Of a stretch of 6,958 bases of DNA, positions 1 through 4,776 are shown in pieces. A model generated the notes under the pieces. The model was not told the origin of the DNA. It ran no database searches and was given only the letters and a program-made list of their open reading frames with translations. The number at the start of each line of letters is the position of its first letter. The stretch's first letter is position 1. The DNA lies in contig JAFGRF010000369.1 of assembly GCA_016935295.1 (NCBI GenBank), positions 1 through 6,958 of the forward strand. The letters run 5' to 3'. The DNA is from Caldifarciminota bacterium (GTDB lineage Bacteria; Hydrothermota; Tepidihabitantia; Tepidihabitantales; Tepidihabitantaceae). Made by a program: the position numbers and the translations under genes.

Positions 1-2
1 CG

Positions 3-428
3 CTGCGCGAGCGCACTTCCGACATACCCGCGCTCGTGCGGCGCTTCGTCGAAGAGTGCAACAGAGAAACCGGACGCAGCATCGTCGGCGTCGCTCCTGA
101 TGCACTCCGCATCCTGCTCTCCTACCAGTGGCCCGGCAACATACGCCAGCTCCGCCAAGCGGTTTTCCGGGCCGTGCTGCTGGCAGAAGGCCCGCTCATC
201 ACCCTGGCTGACCTGCCGGAAGAAGTAGTGGGAACACCGGCTGATCAGGCCAGAACGGCCCCGCCTCCGTCCCGCCGCTCCGCAGCCGAAAAGAGCCTGC
301 CCGACCTGCTTCGGACCTGCCTGGCCGACAACGACGGGAACATAAGCCGGGCCGCACGCGACGCGGGCTACAGCCGCGTCCACTTCTACCGGTTGATGAG
401 GAAACACGGAATCACCCGACCGAAGTAG
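3..428 (+). CDS. Sigma-54-dependent activator (enhancer-binding protein), C-terminal fragment
   Basis: This is the 3' part of a gene that begins before the window; the reading frame is open from base 3 to the TAG at 426-428 (141 residues seen). It starts in the sequence LRERTSDIPALVRRF, which matches the 'LRER..DIP.L' segment near the end of the AAA+ domain of bacterial enhancer-binding proteins. It continues into WPGNIRQL (129-152), the variant of the hallmark WPGN(V/I)REL in the lid of that ATPase. After a proline/serine-rich linker comes a Fis-type helix-turn-helix (about 297-420), with NISRAARDAGYSRVHFYRLM as the two helices. Such proteins bind upstream sites and use ATP to open sigma-54 RNA polymerase complexes. 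The input domain and the GAFTGA loop lie outside the window, so the signal cannot be told. A sigma-54-type promoter and candidate upstream sites lie immediately downstream, which makes the next gene a likely target. Family call is firm; the target is inference. Confidence 0.93.
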   Translation: MRERTSDIPALVRRFVEECNRETGRSIVGVAPDALRILLSYQWPGNIRQLRQAVFRAVLLAEGPLITLADLPEEVVGTPADQARTAPPPSRRSAAEKSLPDLLRTCLADNDGNISRAARDAGYSRVHFYRLMRKHGITRPK

Positions 429-465
429 CAGACGCCCTAGGCCCTGCCCGCGCCACCAACTTGAC

Positions 466-497
466 CGATGTTACATGAGGTGATACACGATGTTACA
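466..497 (+). promoter_or_regulatory. Candidate upstream activating sites for the sigma-54 activator
   Basis: CGATGTTACA occurs twice as an exact direct repeat (466-475 and 488-497), 22 bp apart, about two helical turns. Within it the near-palindrome TGTTACA sits at 469-475 and 491-497, and a third related box, TGATACA, lies between them at 481-487. The three boxes start 12 and 10 bp apart, so all face roughly the same side of the helix. They lie about 80-105 bp upstream of the transcript start predicted from the -24/-12 element, the usual range for enhancer-binding proteins. The activator gene ends 37 bp earlier. The repeat is seen directly; binding by that activator is inference. Confidence 0.5.
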
Positions 498-550
498 GCC
501 CTCTGCGTTGCCGGCGACCGATCAGCCCCGACTGCGCCCCGCGGATCTCA

Positions 551-566
551 CGGCACGGAACTTGCA
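551..566 (+). promoter_or_regulatory. Sigma-54 (-24/-12) promoter of the ATP-cone-like gene
   Basis: The sequence CGGCACGGAACTTGCA matches the sigma-54 consensus TGGCACG-N4-TTGCA at all but the first base. It has GG at 552-553, exactly 10 bp, then GC at 564-565. This predicts a transcript start near 577 and a leader of about 28 nt to the ATG at 605. The activator gene immediately upstream strengthens the call. No competing good sigma-70 promoter is seen in this gap. Confidence 0.8.
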
Positions 567-604
567 CCGCGCTTCCCTGAAGAATCACGCGAAAGGAGCC
601 CAAA

Positions 605-1072
605 ATGCCGAACCTGACCAAACGAGACGGCACCAAGCAGCCTTTCCAGAGGGAAAAGGCTGAAAACGCCCTGCGCCGGGTCGGCGCGGCCGATGCTATA
701 GTCAAGTCAACGCTCGACAAAGTCGTCCCGAATGAGGGCGAGACCACATCGTCATACCGCAATCGGCTGCTCGCCGAACTGAAGACAGCTGCCCCGGGCA
801 CAGCCGGGAGGTATGAAGCAACCCGGCGCCTTCAGCTTCAGAAAGCCGATGAGGTGGGCGAAGGAACCGCATGGGTGAACCCGACTACGGCCCGCTACTA
901 TGGCTGGAAGCCCGGTGATGCACTCAACGTCATCAACGGTGAAAACACCCTCAAGGTCACAGTCCAGGAAGCAGCCAAGGCCGGAGAACGTAACGTCCTG
1001 TTGAATCCCAAGGCCATTGGCTCGCTGGGTGCGACGGAAGGGACAAGAGTCAGCCTGAGCCGCCAGCAATAG
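605..1072 (+). CDS. ATP-cone-like / double-psi-barrel-like small protein
   Basis: A 155-residue soluble protein with no signal peptide or membrane helix. ATG at 605 follows a strong ribosome site (GAAAGGAGCC, 591-600) by 4 nt. Residues 5-80 look like an ATP-cone: KRDGTKQPFQREKAENALRR fits the 'KRdG...pF...Ki..al' opening, and the region ends in a helical stretch near YEATRRL. ATP-cones are allosteric ATP/dATP-sensing modules known from ribonucleotide reductases and NrdR. Residues about 84-153 look like a small beta-barrel of the double-psi type: VNPTTARYYGWKPGD followed by VLLNPKAIGSLGATEGTRVSL gives the doubled 'vnp..a...G...Gd.V' rhythm seen in Cdc48-N-like and molybdopterin-oxidoreductase C-terminal domains. 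No catalytic residues are evident, so a nucleotide-responsive binding or regulatory protein is an inference. The gene is preceded by a sigma-54 promoter and followed by a strong hairpin, so it is probably monocistronic. The coding call is sound; both domain assignments are by eye, the ATP-cone more secure than the barrel. Confidence 0.8.
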   Translation: MPNLTKRDGTKQPFQREKAENALRRVGAADAIVKSTLDKVVPNEGETTSSYRNRLLAELKTAAPGTAGRYEATRRLQLQKADEVGEGTAWVNPTTARYYGWKPGDALNVINGENTLKVTVQEAAKAGERNVLLNPKAIGSLGATEGTRVSLSRQQ

Positions 1073-1094
1073 ACAGCCTCCTGTTGCGCTGCGG

Positions 1095-1128
1095 CTTTGC
1101 CCGGGCGGCTGCGGCCGCCCGGGCAAAG
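1095..1128 (+). terminator. Strong perfect hairpin, terminator-like
   Basis: CTTTGCCCGGGCGGC (1095-1109) pairs perfectly with 1114-1128 around the 4-nt loop TGCG, giving a 15-bp GC-rich stem 22 bp after the stop of the preceding gene. No T-tract follows, so it may be a terminator of the U-poor kind found in GC-rich genomes, or a stem that stabilises the 3' end. Because the stem is self-complementary it would form on both strands. Confidence 0.6.
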
Positions 1129-1179
1129 GCGTTCCCGGGGCATCGTGTCTCGAACGCCGAACGGCCGGGACGCAGGCCG
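1128..1179 (+). repeat. Two further inverted repeats in the intergenic gap
   Basis: GGCGTTC (1128-1134) pairs with GAACGCC (1152-1158) across 17 nt, and CGGCC (1162-1166) pairs with GGCCG (1175-1179) across 8 nt. Together with the 15-bp stem just before them they fill most of the 159-bp gap between the two island genes with potential structure. Short stems are common by chance in GC-rich DNA; only the 7-bp one is notable. Confidence 0.3.
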
Positions 1180-1193
1180 GCAGCGCGGTTGTC
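1178..1193 (+). promoter_or_regulatory. Sigma-54-like element upstream of the 297-residue gene
   Basis: CGGCAGCGCGGTTGTC keeps GGCA-N6-TTG with the sigma-54 spacing, but has GT (1191-1192) in place of the invariant -12 GC. On sequence alone this is weak. Its position argues for it: the -24 G is 53 bp before the ATG, exactly as in the good promoter of the preceding gene (552 to 605). The predicted leader is again 28 nt with the same GAAAGGAGCC site. No TGTTACA-like boxes are seen upstream of it, so any activator would have to act from 469-497 or from unrecognised sites. Confidence 0.4.
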
Positions 1194-1231
1194 TGTACAG
1201 AAGCACGGCGACATTGTGAAAGGAGCCATCC

Positions 1232-2125
1232 ATGAAGGCAAAGACCGTGAAGCTTGTCGCGGCCCCGAACGACGTGGATCGCCGACTCGTGAACCTCGCG
1301 ATCCGGAGTTCCGCCTATGAGCGGGCTGCGACCGACCGCAGCCCGACGCCGCTTGCCTTCTGGGGACAGAAAGCAAGGCTCATGTACAAGAACGGACTTA
1401 AGGAACGCGAACGCCGGCTCCGAGCACTGGCAGCAGAGCTTGAAGGTTGGCGGCTCCATCTGAGACTGACCTTCAAGGCGGTCCCGGTGCAGCGGCTCTA
1501 CCGCCGGAAAGGAGTCGTTCCACCGAGCGGAATCCGCGCTCTTTCGACGCGCAACGACTTCCACCTGGTACAAGTCAGCGGCCGTTTTGCGGTCTCCGAC
1601 AGCACCGACCCCGCTGATGCCCGTCTGGCCCTGCGTTTCAGCACGAACGGCAGGTCTGCAGCTCTCAAGCCGGCAGTGCACTCGTTCTTTCCGAAAGCGG
1701 GGCTAAGACGCTACGGAGCCACCGATGTACTTGTCGGGCTGCGCTCGACGCTCCGGTTCTGGGTGGCGGCAGCCCCTGACGGCACGCTCATCGAAGACCG
1801 CGACCGGATTCCGGAACCCGTCTGCGCCGACCTCGTCTATGGCCCGGTCAAATACCGGTTCGGAAAGACCCGGGCGGCCGGAGCCGGAAACGGCCGGCCC
1901 ATGCTGGAGTGGTACTTCGCGGGTGCGTCTCTCACCGACGGCGCGAAGTTCGACAACATGGTCGTGCTGCGGACTGCCCAGGAATCAGAGTTCTGTACCA
2001 TAGGTGCAACGCTGGGGGTCAATCTGAAGCTGCCGACCGGATTGCAGCCCCTGCTCGGCAGAAACCGGGTCATCCGCGACAGCCGAACTCTCGCGCTACC
2101 CGTGACCGTAACGAGCCCGCACTGA
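1232..2125 (+). CDS. Uncharacterised 297-residue protein, possible sigma-54 target
   Basis: I do not recognise a family. ATG at 1232 follows GAAAGGAGCC (1218-1227) by 4 nt, an excellent ribosome site that fixes the start. The product is basic and arginine-rich, with no signal peptide, membrane helix or lipobox. Residues about 36-72 are predicted helical and charged (LKERERRLRALAAELEGW), a short amphipathic or coiled-coil stretch. The rest (about 73-297) alternates hydrophobic and polar residues in short runs with turns (for example LRFWVAAAPDGTLIED and LEWYFAGASL), suggesting a mainly beta fold. A single cysteine pair (C198, C256) shows no metal-site spacing. Codon use matches the neighbours, so recent transfer is not indicated. 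It lies between a strong hairpin and the convergent stress-protein gene, so it is probably its own transcript. The shared leader design links it to the ATP-cone-like gene. It is real by length, ribosome site and codon use; function unknown. Confidence 0.8.
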   Translation: MKAKTVKLVAAPNDVDRRLVNLAIRSSAYERAATDRSPTPLAFWGQKARLMYKNGLKERERRLRALAAELEGWRLHLRLTFKAVPVQRLYRRKGVVPPSGIRALSTRNDFHLVQVSGRFAVSDSTDPADARLALRFSTNGRSAALKPAVHSFFPKAGLRRYGATDVLVGLRSTLRFWVAAAPDGTLIEDRDRIPEPVCADLVYGPVKYRFGKTRAAGAGNGRPMLEWYFAGASLTDGAKFDNMVVLRTAQESEFCTIGATLGVNLKLPTGLQPLLGRNRVIRDSRTLALPVTVTSPH

Positions 2126-2141
2126 CAACAGGCGGCTGCGG

Positions 2142-2630
2142 CTACTGCGAAGGGCTCTCGGCCTGACCGGGCGACGGCACGACTAGGACCGGACGCGTGG
2201 CAGTGCGAACGACCTTTTCCGCAACCGAACCGAAAGCAAGACGACGCCAACCGGTCCTCCCGTGCGTGGCAATCACAATCAGGTCCGCAGCCTCCTGTTC
2301 GGCGAGCCTCACAATCGCCTCGGCGGCCTGGCCCACCTGCACAATAGTCCGACAGACAAGGCCGGGTGGCAGCTTCTCGACAACCAGCCGATCCAGATCC
2401 TCGCGGCTCTGGCGTTCCGAATCACGCTCATACTTGTCGATTTCGGTTGCGCTCGGAAGCGTCGCCATCCGCTCCGGCGTCACCACAGGTGTCAACGGCG
2501 GCGGCGGCAGGACGTGCACGAGAACGAGCTCGGCACCGAAATGAACGGCAAATTCACCCGCGGTCACGACCGCCGGAAAGCCGGCAATGCTGAAGTCGGT
2601 TGCGGCGAGCAGTCGGCGAATGGGCAACAT
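2142..2630 (-). CDS. Universal stress protein, UspA family
   Basis: A 162-residue, single-domain Usp protein. The N-terminus MLPIRRLLAATDFS is the usual first strand with the conserved aspartate (D12) near the nucleotide pocket. Residues 32-40 (GAELVLVHV) are the second core strand. ADLIVIATHGRTGWRRLAFG then S, with AEKVVR following, carries the ATP-binding signature in the form A121-2x-G124-9x-G134-S135, so the first glycine of the classic G-2x-G-9x-G(S/T) is alanine. ATP binding is likely but not certain. VLVVP near residues 148-152 is the last strand. The family includes ATP-binding stress and membrane-transport-linked proteins acting in the cytoplasm. ATG (2628-2630) follows GGAG by 6 nt. 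The gene is divergent from ktrB and ends 16 bp from the convergent 297-residue gene. A link to potassium transport is only positional. Confidence 0.95.
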   Translation of the reverse strand: MLPIRRLLAATDFSIAGFPAVVTAGEFAVHFGAELVLVHVLPPPPLTPVVTPERMATLPSATEIDKYERDSERQSREDLDRLVVEKLPPGLVCRTIVQVGQAAEAIVRLAEQEAADLIVIATHGRTGWRRLAFGSVAEKVVRTATRPVLVVPSPGQAESPSQ

Positions 2631-2720
2631 AGCTATCTCCGATCCGCGGCGCGTCGCCCTGCAACCGCAGCGCTGTCGCTTCCACTCGCAGGTTGGGCGT
2701 ACATGCGCGTTTCCTGAGGA

Positions 2721-2748
2721 ATTGTAGTCCTGACGCCGGTCCGGTCAA
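2721..2748 (-). promoter_or_regulatory. Sigma-70-type promoter of the universal stress gene
   Basis: Read on the minus strand, TTGACC (2748-2743), a 16-bp spacer and TACAAT (2726-2721) match the -35/-10 consensus at five of six bases each. The start would lie near 2714, giving a leader of about 80 nt. A 6-bp inverted repeat (2735-2756) overlaps the -35 box and could hold a repressor. Confidence 0.6.
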
Positions 2749-2912
2749 GCACCGGCACCCGCACTTCGCCCGGCATGACCCGGGACCGCGACTGGGACAA
2801 CCACTGAGGCCACAGCGAACACCGAGAGGGTGAAGCCAGAACCGGGTCCGGCTTCTCTCCGTCTCCGCGCCTTCTGTGGTTCGATGTCGGAATCAGGGGG
2901 GATGGTCCCAAC

Positions 2913-2940
2913 TTGACATGAATGCAACACCGGGTAGTTT
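2913..2940 (+). promoter_or_regulatory. Promoter-like element of ktrB
   Basis: A perfect TTGACA (2913-2918) is followed after 16 bp by TAGTTT (2935-2940), a weak -10. The same block, TTGACAT-N10-CCGGSTAGYTT, occurs upstream of ktrA. That argues the weak -10 is real, or that the CCGG-TAG part is a shared operator. The implied start falls at about 2946-2948, on the GTG start codon. Confidence 0.5.
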
Positions 2941-2946
2941 CTCGTC

Positions 2947-4683
2947 GTGAGGTTGTTCCCTCGCTTCCGCGTTATCCGCACCGACCGCCGGCTGCCGGGC
3001 TGGCTCGAGGCGTTCCGCTGGACCACGACCGGGCTTGTGTTCCTCGCCTTCGCCATCGTGGTCCTGGTCTGGGGCTACCGGATCGAGGCCTTCGGCGTGC
3101 TCCGCTGGCTGATGAATGCCCTGAACCCGGTGGTGGTCATCGTCACCCTGGTGGACGTAGTCCTGGGCTTCATGTTCGCGCCCGAATTCGGACCCTACAT
3201 TCGGCGGCGCTGGCTCGACCTCACCATGCTCATCCCGATTCTCGCGGCCCTGGTCAGCGGCCATTCCGCCCTCCTGCTCATCGCCCTGCGCCAGTTCATC
3301 GTGCTCGGCCAGTCGATTACCTACTCACGCCACTTTGGCCGCGTCATCGTCGATGTCCGCCGGCAGCCGCTGCGGCTGCTCGCAGTGAGCTTCATCGCAC
3401 TCATCGCACTCGGCACGCTCTTCCTGACGTTTCCCGCCGCCGCTTCATCCGGCCACGCGACCGGTCTGATGGATGCGCTGTTCACGTCCACATCCGCAGT
3501 CTCCACCACCGGCCTCGTCACAGTGGACACGGGAAGCCACTACTCGGTCTTCGGCCAAGTGGTTATAGCGCTGCTTTTCCAGGTTGGCGGGCTCGGCTAC
3601 ATGGTTCTGATTGCCCTGATAATCTACGGCGTCGGCGGCCGACTCTCGCTCACCGGGCAAGTACTGCTGCGCGAGTCCATCAGCACTCCAAGCACTCTCG
3701 ACCTGCGCAAGTTCGCCCTGGCCGTCATGGCCTCCACATTCGTAATCGAGACGGCGGGCGCCGGACTGCTGGCCCTGTGTTTTCTTGGCCGCATGCCGTT
3801 TTGGACAGCGGTATACTCGGGCGCGTTCCATTCGGTATCAGCCTTCTGCACTGCGGGCTTTGGGCTGTACTCAGACAGCTTCACCGCCTATCAGAACCAC
3901 CTCGGGGTCAACCTTGTTCTGAACCTGCTCTCAATCGCCGGCGCGGTCGGATTCTCGGTGCTCTATGACTTGGCGAGAGCTGCGCGCAACCGGCTGGCGG
4001 AAAGGACTCCGCGCGGCAAGCTGTCGGCCCACAGTCGCCTCGTGCTCACGACCGGCGGGCTGCTTGTCCTGATCGGGACGGTCACTATCGTTTTCTCGGA
4101 GTGGCGCGACCCGACGCCGCCCGCGCCGTTTCGCTTCGTCCAAGCCACCTTCCAGGCGATTTCGGCCAGCACGACGACGGGGTTCAACTCAGTACCCATC
4201 GGCACGATGTCGGCCACGGGCCTCTGGCTTGTCACGCTGCTGATGTTCATCGGAGCGGGACCGGGAGGCACGGCCGGCGGCATCAAGAACACCACGTTCG
4301 GCGTCATGGTCGCGCACCTCTTCTCTTACCTGCGGGGGCAGCAGCAAACGACCATCTTCGGCCGGGAGGTGCCGGCCCGCACCATCAGTTCGGCTCTCCT
4401 TGTGACCGTCGGAGCCGCACTGTGGGTCAGCCTCGTCCTCTTGGCAATGACCTTGACCGAGAGTGTCCCGTTCCTGCCTCTGCTGTTTGAGGTCGTCTCT
4501 GCCTTCGGCACGGTCGGCCTTTCCACCGGCATCACTGCTGCTCTGTCGATGACTGGAAAGCTGCTCATCATCCTGACCATGTTCTTCGGACGGGTGGGGC
4601 CGATCGCCTTCGGCATGTCGCTCCTCAGGCAACCCCAGCCAGTTTCCATCCGCCATGCCGAAGCAGACATCATCATCGGCTAG
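2947..4683 (+). CDS. ktrB: KtrB-type potassium uptake membrane subunit with N-terminal extension
   Basis: A 578-residue inner-membrane K+ translocating subunit of the Trk/Ktr/HKT superfamily. The core (about 139-578) has the four repeated membrane-pore-membrane units. The selectivity-filter loops are visible at STTGL (G189), CTAGFG (G304), STTTGFNS (G412) and GTVGLST (G524). The glycine-rich gating loop GAGPGGTAGGIKNTTF spans 436-451, and the conserved FFGRVGP (R549) is near the C-terminus. Core length (about 440) fits KtrB, and the partner downstream is a single-RCK KtrA rather than a double TrkA, so Ktr is preferred to TrkH. Residues 1-138 are extra: hydrophobic segments at about 26-43, 60-78, 91-104 and 107-122, joined by basic loops. 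They resemble the S1-S4 layout of voltage-gated channels. GTG at 2947 is the first start after an in-frame TAG at 2935-2937. No ribosome site precedes it, consistent with leaderless translation; a later start would cut into the extension. Confidence 0.93.
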   Translation: MRLFPRFRVIRTDRRLPGWLEAFRWTTTGLVFLAFAIVVLVWGYRIEAFGVLRWLMNALNPVVVIVTLVDVVLGFMFAPEFGPYIRRRWLDLTMLIPILAALVSGHSALLLIALRQFIVLGQSITYSRHFGRVIVDVRRQPLRLLAVSFIALIALGTLFLTFPAAASSGHATGLMDALFTSTSAVSTTGLVTVDTGSHYSVFGQVVIALLFQVGGLGYMVLIALIIYGVGGRLSLTGQVLLRESISTPSTLDLRKFALAVMASTFVIETAGAGLLALCFLGRMPFWTAVYSGAFHSVSAFCTAGFGLYSDSFTAYQNHLGVNLVLNLLSIAGAVGFSVLYDLARAARNRLAERTPRGKLSAHSRLVLTTGGLLVLIGTVTIVFSEWRDPTPPAPFRFVQATFQAISASTTTGFNSVPIGTMSATGLWLVTLLMFIGAGPGGTAGGIKNTTFGVMVAHLFSYLRGQQQTTIFGREVPARTISSALLVTVGAALWVSLVLLAMTLTESVPFLPLLFEVVSAFGTVGLSTGITAALSMTGKLLIILTMFFGRVGPIAFGMSLLRQPQPVSIRHAEADIIIG

Positions 4684-4694
4684 CCAGCGTACGG

Positions 4695-4722
4695 TTGACA
4701 TTCGCTCCTCTCCGGCTAGCTT
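4695..4722 (+). promoter_or_regulatory. Promoter-like element of ktrA
   Basis: TTGACA (4695-4700), 16 bp, then TAGCTT (4717-4722) lie in the 93-bp gap between ktrB and ktrA. The block repeats the ktrB element, TTGACAT-N10-CCGGSTAGYTT. Here the predicted start near 4729 leaves a leader of about 48 nt with a GGAGG site at 4764-4768. It would allow ktrA and the coupled sensor to be expressed separately from ktrB. Confidence 0.5.
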
Positions 4723-4776
4723 ATCAGGGATCGTGAAGAACCATACTGATGCGGTGCTTCCGCGGAGGAACCGAAC

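Larger units (their letters stand above)
2631..2946. other. Divergent intergenic region between the stress protein and ktrB
   Basis: This 316-bp stretch has no credible gene: open frames in it lack ribosome sites and have irregular composition. It holds a sigma-70-type promoter for each side (2721-2748 minus, 2913-2940 plus). It also holds a GCCGGT/ACCGGC inverted repeat (2735-2740 with 2751-2756) overlapping the minus-strand -35 box. A hairpin is formed by GAAGCC/GGCTTC (2832-2837 with 2850-2855), extended by GAGA/TCTC (2824-2827 with 2856-2859) after an asymmetric bulge. The first repeat could be an operator; nothing more is seen in the rest. Confidence 0.6.

Noticed and set aside
518..532. 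Possible IHF site between the upstream boxes and the sigma-54 promoter (GATCAG)
   Set aside because: Only the WATCAR half resembles the consensus; the TTR half is missing at the right spacing.
490..663. 57-codon open frame starting ATG at 490, with a strong ribosome-site match (GAGGTGAT, 477-484)
   Set aside because: The ribosome-like match lies inside the repeated TGWTACA array, the frame contains the sigma-54 promoter and overlaps the ATP-cone-like gene out of frame, and its composition is irregular. A transcript reaching it would have to read through from the activator gene.
752..1681. Long minus-strand open frame (309 codons) across the two island genes
   Set aside because: It spans two well-supported plus-strand genes and the structured gap, has cysteine/arginine/glycine-rich composition without domain logic, and no ribosome site. 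It is an antisense shadow of GC-rich coding DNA.
2113..2157. Inverted repeat GAGCCC/GGGCTC around the two convergent stop codons
   Set aside because: Only 6 bp with a 33-nt loop and no T-run on either strand; too weak to call a bidirectional terminator.
2660..2674. Sigma-54-like element on the minus strand before the stress gene (AGC...TTGCA)
   Set aside because: The -12 TTGCA is perfect but the -24 has AG instead of GG and matches the consensus poorly. A better sigma-70 promoter lies upstream.
2633..2911. Minus-strand 92-codon frame in the usp-ktrB gap
   Set aside because: No ribosome site, low-complexity arginine/serine/proline composition, and it covers the stress gene's promoter.
2922..3968. 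348-codon plus-strand frame overlapping ktrB
   Set aside because: Arginine, proline and histidine-rich out-of-frame reading of ktrB; ktrB has clear filter motifs throughout.
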